In this document: piece by piece, positions 55,511 to 64,000 of the stretch
Numbering within the stretch: position 1 is the first letter of the stretch
Layout: each line of letters opens with the position of its first letter
NCBI GenBank assembly: GCA_963971285.1
Contig: OZ020265.1
Coordinates: 3,574,270-3,638,269 of the forward strand
Reading direction: 5' to 3'
Source: Astropecten irregularis
Lineage: Eukaryota > Echinodermata > Asteroidea > Paxillosida > Astropectinidae
DNA: 64,000 bases
Program-made: the position numbers and the translations under genes
Notes under the pieces: model-generated
Databases searched by the model: none
What the model was told of the DNA's origin: nothing
What the model saw: the letters and a program-made list of their open reading frames with translations, nothing else

Positions 55511-57290
55511 TTTTTTTTTTAATGAAAAATTGCCAATCACAAGGCCCAAAACAGGCCACTCAAGGTGATGGCTAAAACGAGGAGAAAAGGGAACAAAGAA
55601 GAAATCATGTGGTAGAAAGACAACTATTGATGTTAAATTGGGACAGATTGTAAGAGGAAGGGTAAGCAGGATGCATGGAGTGAATTCCACAGCAAGGCAG
55701 TTATCGGGAAGAAACTGGATGAGTATCCCTGAGTATTTGACTTGGGGACCACCACAGTGTAAGAATGTGACTGAGCAGAGTAACTTGTGGTGCGACCAAA
55801 GGTACGGTTGGGTGGAACAACCAGTGAGAGTCCATTGGAGCACCTACCAAAAAAGTATCTGTAAAAGAGGCTCAAAGAGGCTACAGAACGACGGAGAGAT
55901 ATGGGTTCCAGAGTTGAAGCCAAGTCATCTCCAACTAGATTTGAAATACGTTGTTGAATTTTATCAAGCAGGGACAGACTGCAAGCTGGAGCACCAGCCC
56001 AAATATGACAGCAGTACTCCATGACAGGACGTATTGTGGATTTGTACAAATAGAGCAAAGCAGTTGGGGGAAGATATTGCCTGGCACGATACAAGCAGCC
56101 TACCCGCTGCGAAGCCCTTTTGGCAATGCTACGAATGTACTTATCCCAGGATAAGTTAGAGGTGAAATCAAGACCTAGCAGCCGGATGTCAGCAAGTTCC
56201 TGTAGTGGTATTGAATTCATCTCCAAGGTAGAAAAGTGAGGAGATCTGGACCTGGACAAAGACAACAAATGAGTCTTCTTTTGATTGAATGTAACAAGCC
56301 ATTCGTTACCCCAGTTAATGACATTTTCAAGATCCTGTTTGAGAACAATACTGGCCTGTGTACAGGAAGGAGCAGACCAGGGTAAGTAGTATACACTATT
56401 GAGTCATCAGCATGCATGGCTATTAAACTGTGATGAGACAGAGTCGGGCAGATCATTGATATATAGAAGAAATAATGATTGGCCCAGAACAGAGCCCTGA
56501 GGAACACCTGCATTAATACGATGAATGGAGGAGGAATGGCCCTTGAGCACCACAGAGAATTGACGTTCAATGGGAAAGCCAGAGATTGGATTTAACAGTT
56601 TGCCAGAGATGCCATAAGACTTCAATTTATGGATTAGCCCTCTGTGCCAAACTTTGTCAAAGGCCTTTGATATGTCAAGGGCAACAAGCCTAGCTTCACC
56701 ACATCAATCTAAAGCTCTATTGATGTGTTCCGTTATCAGGGATATGATGTCTGCTGTTGACCGTGAATGACGGAAGCCATACTAAGCATCTGTCAGGAGC
56801 TCGTGTTCTTCAAGATAATCTTTGAGTTGCTGGTTAATCAGGCTTTCAAAAACCTTACTCATAATGGGAAGAAGGCTCATGGGCTGATAGTTGGAGGGAT
56901 CAGACTTCTCACCCGAGCCTTTGAAAACAGGAACAACAGAGGCCAGCTTCCAATTCGACGGAAACACTGAATGTGCAATGTACAGTTTGGAGAGGATCGA
57001 GGAAAGTTCTGGTGAACACATCTTGTTCTTCAGTACAATTGCAGGGATTCGGTCTGGTCCTGAGGCATTTAAGGTGTCAAGATGATGATGACTTTAGCTA
57101 CCATCTTAGGTGTTATGTTAATCTTAGTTAAACTGCTGTCAAAACGAGAAGGACAGTCGGGCAGGTTTCGGCCTTGGTCATCAAGTGTGGAGTTTGCTGC
57201 AAAACGATCAGCAAAAAGGTTGATTTTATCAGAAGGAGGGGTGAAAAAGATGCAAAGGGTGTTGTGATCTGAGACTTGCCCTCGCACGAT
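55511..57290 (-). mobile_element. CR1/L2-like LINE fragment with A tail
   Basis: Broken reverse-transcriptase frames run right to left: LASVVPVFKGSGEKSDPSNY and KVFESLINQQLKDYLEEHEL (56782-57021), AGVPQGSVLGQSLFLLYIND (56407-56625), the catalytic box as HADD (about 56420), and the C-terminal thumb/tail region VGCLYRARQYLPPTALLYLY and STIRPVMEYCCHIWAG (55633-56268). At least three frameshifts. It ends in a ten-base A tract at 55511-55520, inside the second MULE, showing target-primed insertion there. The endonuclease domain is missing. Confidence 0.8.
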
Positions 57291-57847
57291 TAGCAGTACG
57301 GACGAGGCAAGTTTGGCTTGGAATGAATAGGACTGCCAATCCCGGCTCCACCTCCTTCAAAAGGACATCCTCCACAATGGCAGTAGCCGACCTGAAGACG
57401 TTGCTTAAGGCTGTCTTCTTACATTGTGAGACCCCGTTGACACCACGGCATCGCCAGGATAGGCAGGGTGGCAGTGATCTAATAATAATTTGGGAGGCTA
57501 ATCATCCTTACTCGCAGCTGGGATGCTGAATTGCGAAGGATTCAACTTCAACGTGATCAAGTAGCAGGGTTATGGGCTCCCTTGGCTGCCAGCCACATCA
57601 ACCCATATGACAATGGAGTACAGCCTGAAGGTGTTTGATTTTTGTGGAGGGAGGAAAACGGAGAACCCGGAGAAAAACCCTTGTAGCACTCACATTGGTG
57701 AGAGGTGAGTGCCTAACGCACTTGCCACCTATGCCCCCTTGAGTAACTCCTCGGCACTCGATATTTCTCCAGATATAAGAATATCCCTTGCTGTCGACCA
57801 ATTTCGGTAGGCACCTCTAAGAAGACTGTGGTACCAGCTCGTAGGTA
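57291..57847. other. Stretch between LINE and Tigger element
   Basis: No frame recognised. It includes GGAAAACGGAGAACCCGGAG (about 57651), a motif widely repeated in marine invertebrate genomes, within sequence of unknown family. Confidence 0.35.
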
Positions 57848-60800
57848 CAGTAAAAGTTTGTTAACCTGAACCTCAGGGGAATGGACAAAAACTTTGAACT
57901 ATCCGAAATTTCGAAAATTGCATACTTGCGCACAGAAACATTGTTTACATACATGTACACAAACCATACTGTAAACATGCATACATGTACTGTGAATCTC
58001 TGCACGACCATACGAAGTGGTCATTTTGTAGCTAAAATCTTTCTGTATATTTTTCATGAGCATTTGTTGCCTCAACCATCATTAAACTAAGATTTGTAAA
58101 AGTTATTCTTACCTATGATATTCTTATGTCAAAAATAAACCATAGTCGATATTCTGTGAGTCCGATTTTTCATGTCGTTTGTGTTTGTGTATTCCTCCGC
58201 TGTGTACAGCATGCGTGCAGTGTTGCACAGTACTCCGCTCCGCTGTAAAGCGTGCATGCATGCCCGGCCCTGTTGTTTCTGGTCACATGGCCTTTAGTTT
58301 TCAATTACATGATGGCTAATTACTGCAAAGTTTAATAATAATTGTTTGGAGTGTGCTTATTGGTGTGAATTTCTTCATGTTTTCCCGTCCCAATTTTATT
58401 TTTTTTCTCATTCCCGTTGACATTTGCTTTTTCTGTGTGTAGAGGGGCTTTCTAGTTGTCACATGTTTGCTTGGTTTTCATCACGTGGCGGCACACCAAT
58501 GGATTGTTTTAGTAAAAGAGTGCATTATGGGGAGCTTGAATAACGTGCTTATTGGTGTCAATTTGTTCATGTCTTCCCTTCCCATTTTTGTCTCCTTTTT
58601 TCTGTTTACGTGTTTGATCGTGCGTATGAGTGTGGGGAGTTCTGGTAGTCAGATGACCCTTTTAATAAAAGTGTGGGCGTACAAAATGTGTTGTTTGTGT
58701 AAATTTTGTATTTGTGTTTGTGGAACCTTTTTATTTCTTGTTCTTTTTTAGTGAGATTTGGCTACGCTACAAAGCCAAAAAGCTCAGTGCATTTCCAGCA
58801 CTGCGATGGGGACGCATCTCTCGTGGTATCATGTGGCCTTGAAAAAGGCCGTTTTTGGCTGCGCTGGGGTTTTGGTCGATGGTCACTTCTTTGAAGAAAT
58901 CCATGATTCGTTTCTGCTTTGATTTGCCTTCTCTTATCTCGCCAACGTACTCCTCTATGTCACAAAGGGCATCAAACATGCCCTCAGCATTGGAGTTCTG
59001 CAGTGCGAATATATGCAATTTGCCCACGTACTGCAGGGCCTCTGCGATGGTGATGGAGACTGCTGGGCAGGTGGTTGACTGTTCGTTGTCATCATCCAGT
59101 TCCTCAGCTTCTGATGCATTGGAGGATTGCACTGCATCTACGATGGCTTCATCTGTTAGCTCTATGGTGCACCTCAAGTCTGCATCAACATCGATGTAGG
59201 ACTCCATGGTTGTTCCTGATGGAACATCCACTCCAGCATCTCGCAGTCTGTTCATGAGATCTGTGTCTGCATCATTGCTTTCGGCGTTGTTCCCTTCGGG
59301 GAAGGCCTTGGTGCCTTCATGTTCCTCATCGTCCTCGACAGTGGTGGAGTGCTTGAATCCCGCGTGCGTGAAGCAGTTAGCAATGGTGGTCTCCTTCACC
59401 ATTCTCCAGGACTTCTTCAGAAGAACCATTGCATCCAGCACTGTGGGGTTGTACTCCGTCTTCTTCTCCACGGCTTCAAGAAGGGACGTGATGAGCTGGC
59501 GGTGATAGTGCGTCTTCAGGTTTTGGATGACGCCCTGGTCCATGGGTTGGAGTTTGGCTGTGGTGTTGGGAGGAAGGAACACCAGCTTGACGTTCATAAG
59601 ACCCATTATGTGGGGATGGGCCGGGCAGTTGTCCACGATGATGGCGATTTTTCTCTTCTTCCTTCTGTACTTCTTGTTTACGTTTCGAGCTCATGCCTCA
59701 AGGATGTCGGAAGTCATCCAAGCTGTTTTGTTGGCGTCGTACTCTGCTGGCAGGGACCTAACGTTTGCAAAACATCGCGGCTTCTTCTACTTGCCAATGA
59801 CAAGCAGGGGCAACTTCTCGTTCCCGTCCATGTTGGCGCAGACCATAGCTGTGAGTCATTCCTTACTCCTCTAGCCCCCATTGCATGTTTCCCCCTAAAA
59901 AGTTAAGGATCAGTCTGGAAGAAGGCAGCCCCTTCCCCGACAATTGCATGGAAGATGATGTTGTGTCGAGCTTTGAATCGGGACAGCCATCCATCACGGC
60001 ACGCAAAGTCAGGATGGCCCAACAGCTAGACAAGAGATTGGGCCTTGGCCTGTAAAATCGGACCGGTAACTGGGATGTTCTCGGCACGAGCAGCCTTGAA
60101 CCATTTCAAGGAGGGCTTCTTCAACTTGTGGATACGCCGCCGTTCTCATGCGTTTTCGGGTGGATGATACGGATTGGTTTTCGAACTTCTCCTTTACCTT
60201 CTCCTTGTCTTTCATGATGGTAGACAGTGTGGATTGCGGAATTCCCCATGTCCACCTTTCTTCATGCACCGCGATTTTCTACTTCTCCGATAAGTCTTAC
60301 CTTATCGCCAATTGGCAAGGCTTTCAATTTTCTGGTAACTTTCTGCATCTTTGAAGATTCTGAAGGAGTACTCTGATCAGTGAGAGATCTCAAAGTGTAA
60401 TGACGCCATTGTAAACTTTCAAACTAAGCATGCGGTGCATCCCCGACGCGTGCTGGCAGTCACGTGGTCAAGGAACTGTGCAGCAATTCGTGCTTTCATG
60501 GTCACATGTCCGTTGTGCTAACACGGCCAGTGATCTGATTCGACAATCAGTCAGTGCGATCGCAAGCGTAACCACTAAAAAGGGTGGCAGCTTCATAGAT
60601 CGCGCCCAGCATACACAAAGGTACAGCGTGCGGTAACAGTACACTAGTCAATGATTCAACTATATACGAGTACGTGAAAGGAGAAAGTTGGCTTTTTGTG
60701 GCGACTCTTAATGAAAGTTTAAGTCCATTGTGGCACTCATGGAAATGTTTTGGGTGCGGTTTCTTTTTGATGAGCCTCATAAAAACTTTGAGGTAAACGG

Positions 60801-60932
60801 CTGTAGGCGCGTGGGTACTTTGAATTACGGAGATATTTTTGTACATAAAAGCCTATTCTTTCGGCGGGAATGTCTTCGAGATAAGAGAAGTTTTGAATTA
60901 TAATGCGACTTTGAGCTAACGAGATTTCACTG
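57848..60932 (-). mobile_element. Tigger/pogo-type transposon, decayed
   Basis: Ends CAGTAAAAGTTTGTTAACCT (left) and, inverted, CAGTGAAATCTCGTTAGCTC (right), each next to TA (57846-57847, 60933-60934), the mariner/pogo target site. The 3085-bp element encodes a CENP-B-like transposase on the minus strand (58767-60348). The CAGTGAAA-type terminus is typical of Tigger. Confidence 0.8.
58767..60348 (-). pseudogene. Tigger/CENP-B-like transposase, broken
   Basis: Starts MQKVTRKLKALPIGDKVRLI (ATG at 60348), then, in another frame, the pipsqueak-type HTH (GIPQSTLSTIMKDKEKVKEK), the CENP-B HTH ending DGWLSRFKARHNI, then the DDE region with ANMDGNE, the catalytic IVDNCPAHPHIMGLMNVKLV and LPPNTTAKLQPMDQGVIQNL with the third acid. 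The stretch that should carry the first catalytic Asp (ADES-type motif) is missing between about 59880 and 59920, and several frameshifts and stops are present. The C-terminal 289 codons (58767-59636) remain open. Confidence 0.8.
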
Positions 60933-62327
60933 TAACACTATCGCTGTGGTCGCTGAGGTCGCCATTACTGGCCACTGCGTCCTCATGGGAGAATTCTCAA
61001 AATTTGGCAAGGATCTATGTCATTGCCCCTCAGGAAAAAGCGACCATTTTACGACGCTGTTTGGCCGGCCACCACTGCGTACCGCACATACTAATTCGGC
61101 GGGATTTTCACGTGCATTCGTGCTCTATGGATCAACTCGGGAGCCTGTCTTGTGAGCGGTCACTGTCACAGCTGTCGCTTAGCGGCCGGTACCACTCTGC
61201 TTCTAGATCGCCATCAGAGGCCTCCTTTTCCTCCTACCTCTTCCTTGTAGATATTGTTAAGTACAGGAAGCACAACAGAGAAATTTGAAATGGAATATAG
61301 TGAAGACACGACTTGACAAAAATTGGACACAAAGGCAATCAATGAAATACAGTCAAAGAACATTTAATTCGGAAACAAATAAACCATTGATAATAAACTA
61401 CAGTAACATATTGACAGTGATGAAATATTTATTATATACAAAGCATAGTCGGTAAATGAATCGGCCGAAAATGAAGGAAGATAAGTTTCCGTACCTTAAA
61501 TAAGGAGGTTTGAAGGCTTCTCAAACCCCCGTCCAGTTAGCGTCCATGAGGGTGGAATGGCCGGGTGTACACACCCAGCCGAGCGTCTCAACCCCACGCA
61601 CACACGCCGTCACAACATCCAGCCAGTCCCACGTCCAACCACAGCCAGTCCCCAGTGCCTTCAGCTTAAGGGCCACGACAGGTACTCAGGGTGCAGTAGT
61701 CATGGTCACCAGCCACTGTCTCGGTGCGGCAGTCTTCAGGGTGGGGCGGGGTGAGTTGCCAGCCCGGTGCTGCACTACATACCCTACATGGACACTAACT
61801 GATGAGGATGTATTACAAGGCAATCAAGCCTCATCGCATGACTGAGCTGGAGCAATCCAGAATAACAAAGGTGTGACACTAAGGTGCATACCAGAACAAG
61901 AAAGTTATGCATACCATGTGTGACTACAAACTACGGGGCCGTAACAATAGCATATGTTCAGACATATTGAATGAGGATTTCCAACAGGTCTATAGCAAGG
62001 TGACTACACCACTTTCTGATGTCTAAGAGAAAATCTCAGACATGACAACCCCACTCAAGCAGGTGCAGTTTTTTATGATACCAAAACCAGAATTCTGGAC
62101 AAGTGACTCTCGTGCTTAGACTCCCACCTGCAATAATGAGCCAAGATCACGTCCCTTCTCCCTCCTGCTGTCATATGCGATTGCCTGATGTTCCAGAGAC
62201 CCATCTTTTGCTAGCATAGATTACATTCAGGAAATGTTTTGGTTCCTTATAATGATTGCCTTGGCTTTTGCTTACGTGAGTTTGCACTATCAGCTATCCC
62301 TTATTATTTTTAAAATGTTAGATTTGT

Positions 62328-62560
62328 TTATTCAGCTTTCATAATTTTTGTGCTCAATTTTGAGCCGGTTGGCGTCCGTTCATTTTTATGTGAATGTCGG
62401 TTGGTCAGTGTCACTGCTTCATATTGCCTCAAAAGCTTTTCTATTGTGGCGTGATGATCACAACCTACACTTAGTGAGACCACCAGTTGGCTGTACCCAT
62501 GCATGCTACAGCGGACCCCCAACTTTTGACTTTTATCGAGTTGAAAAAAAAGGGTGGCGT
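62328..62560 (-). repeat. Dispersed repeat R3 (copy 2)
   Basis: Inverted relative to 28010-28310. Shared features: GGCTCAAAATTGAGC-like start, GTTGGTCAGT, the CCCATGCATG/CCCACGCATA segment, and a translation that ends RTPTGSKLS as against RMPTGSKLS. Confidence 0.5.
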
Positions 62561-62734
62561 ATCTGTGGAAATTTACGGTATTCTTTTACCCCAGAACTCT
62601 GTTGTAGGACCCCAAGGATTAACTTTCTACACCACTCCTCTTGGCGACATTATTTGTGATTTCGATATCTCTCGTTTCATGAATGTGTCAAAGATATTCA
62701 GCTTTATTAGGCCACTGGCTAAAATCTGTAGCAT

Positions 62735-62890
62735 GCCTAATTGCCTAGCAATAGCGCTCCGCACTTGCGCTAAAAATAGCACCGGATCTCAGACAAACAT
62801 TGCAACCATGCAAATGTGTGTGCGCGTGCATTGTACACTACACGTGTGAGACAATGTTTGTCTGACATCCGGGGATTTTGTGCCTCATAC
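62735..62890. repeat. Dispersed repeat R2 (copy 2)
   Basis: Shares CACCGGATCTCAGACAAACA, TTGCAACCATGCAA and ACAATGTTTGTCTGA with 20300-20540. Confidence 0.55.
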
Positions 62891-63092
62891 CTCACTCCTG
62901 GGTAGAAATGTTAAATTAGCTTAGGCGACATTTCGTTCTTTTCTCTCACTCAAAGGCCTATGTTTAAACTGAAAGAAAAAAATGGGCAAAACAACAAGGA
63001 TCAATTGTTTATTCTAAAACGAAAAAGCTATGTTTGTATTCCTTTGTACAGATTCTTTTTTCTAGGTGTTAAGTTTCTTTAAAGTTTCTCGA

Positions 63093-64000
63093 TTAGCCGT
63101 CAATTTCCTGACGTGCAAGGCATCTTGCCATGTAAGTCCGACTGTTGTTGTACCATCTCACACATTTTTCAAGAGTTATTTGTACAACATTATCTTGAGG
63201 CACTTTGAGCAAGATGCGACCTCTCCATTGTTGTAGATTGATGCCTTCATCGTGAACTGCCTCCTGCTCCCCGGCTCTTTCCTGCAATTCTGGGAGCGCA
63301 ACATTTCTCTTATCCGCAGCCTTGAATGCTGATTGAGCCATTTCAGTCATGTTCAGAAACAGGGAGTATGGTGGCAGAAGCTTGAGCTGGATCAGCTGGC
63401 TGACATCTGGTGGGAGGCAAGCAAGCATGTGGTGTCTTGCATTGTCAAATACAAGAAAGACAGGTTCGTCTGGAGGAAACAAGTTCTTGCACTCGCGGAC
63501 TGTGTTGGCTAGAAACTCTTCGAATATTGGCCTGGTCATGGTTTCAAAGGCTATAGGGTGATGTACAAGGCCGATCTCCCCAGAAACAGCAAAGGTTACG
63601 TTGCAATTGTGTCCACGCTGGCGGTGGACAACGTGCTTCGGTGTTACACCTCGAGGAGCTCTTCCGAAAGAACGTCTGGTCCAAATGTTGTAGCCAGTTT
63701 CATCAACGAAGACGCAATGGGCGACAACACCATGCTCGATGAACCACTGTGTGTACTGTTCACGCAATTTAAGTACCGTGGGTGAGTTTCGGGCATGAGG
63801 TACATCTTCGGCAAGCTTTAGGGTTATGAGCATACCGTCTAAGGTTCAGGCAATGGTTGTGGTAGACACGGTCGGCTTGTCTGGAAGAGACCGTTCAAGC
63901 TCATCCTTCGTCTGCTTGAGAGTGAAGAATGTATTTTCATCCAGCAGTCGTTCCAATTCATCCCTCATTTCTTTGTCTACCTTAGTGTTATGCACTCCTC
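63093..64000 (-). pseudogene. IS630/Tc1-like DDE transposase, one premature stop
   Basis: The frame enters from the right edge, so the N-terminal HTH part lies outside. The DDE_3 domain is clear: first acid in CVFVDETGYNIWTRRSFGRA, second in FLVFDNARHHMLACLP, third in LPPYSLFLNMTEMAQSAFKA about 34 residues later. The upstream segment (KEMRDELERLLDENTFFTLK, then PDKPTVSTTTIA) is in the same frame but separated by a single TGA at 63846-63848, probably a CGA-to-TGA change. The C-terminus is CVRWYNNSRTYMARCLARQE. Apart from that stop the frame seems complete within the window. Confidence 0.8.

Larger units (their letters stand above)
60935..63092. other. Stretch right of the Tigger element
   Basis: Mostly unrecognised. 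It holds repeat R3 copy 2 (62328-62560, minus) and repeat R2 copy 2 (62735-62890). A C/A-rich segment at 61520-61760 is open on plus but of low complexity and not called. Confidence 0.45.

Noticed and set aside
59319-59906. Plus-strand 195-aa frame
   Set aside because: Antisense of the Tigger transposase coding region.
61510-61845. Pro/Thr-rich 111-aa plus-strand frame
   Set aside because: Low-complexity C/A-rich DNA with an overlapping second frame; no domain.

Overview
This is a stretch of an animal nuclear genome: two intron-rich housekeeping genes with canonical GT-AG introns, embedded in dense and often nested transposable elements. The element mix suggests a marine deuterostome, most probably an echinoderm such as a sea urchin. 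It includes foldback transposons whose inverted repeats are tandem 16-bp units with 8-bp target duplications (like the TU elements described from sea urchin), hAT, Harbinger-like and TTAA-type MITEs, BEL/Pao, CR1-like, Tigger/pogo and IS630/Tc1-like elements, and tRNA-derived SINEs. The species assignment is inference.

Left part (1-16.1 kb): a complete CWF19L1 gene on the minus strand. Thirteen coding exons (1574-12847) are certain, and a 20-nt first coding exon at 16043-16062 is proposed. Introns carry a hAT element with 8-bp TSD (9083-10504), a foldback element with a tRNA-Thr-like core (11660-11934), a 42-bp-arm hairpin (8534-8625) and small MITEs. Middle (16.1-31.8 kb): a promoter-like block (two CRE octamers, a CCAAT box) and then the plus-strand MFAP1 gene, nine coding exons, 20111-31338. 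The two genes are head to head and both encode spliceosome-associated proteins (CWF19L1: late spliceosome/lariat turnover; MFAP1: B-complex protein).

Right part (32-64 kb): mostly mobile DNA. A 5'-truncated BEL/Pao retrotransposon with one LTR (34993-40256, minus) is followed by a complete foldback/MULE transposon (42556-46166, plus) with minisatellite-like termini, 8-bp TSD and a frameshifted PHD-FLYWCH-MULE transposase. That transposase's stop codon is followed within 25 nt by two perfect histone-mRNA-type 3' stem-loops and a decaying tandem array of the same module; this is the most unusual observation in the window. Further right lie a second broken MULE interrupted by a CR1-like LINE (53.7-57.3 kb), a decayed Tigger element with TA target sites (57848-60932), and an IS630-like transposase with one premature stop running off the right edge (63093-64000).

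Three candidate exons on the plus strand (34336-34374, 46959-47027, 51419-51496) have compatible phases and may be the start of a third gene whose product I do not recognise. An NRF1-type site lies 118 bp before its proposed ATG. Most other open frames are antisense shadows or repeat-derived.
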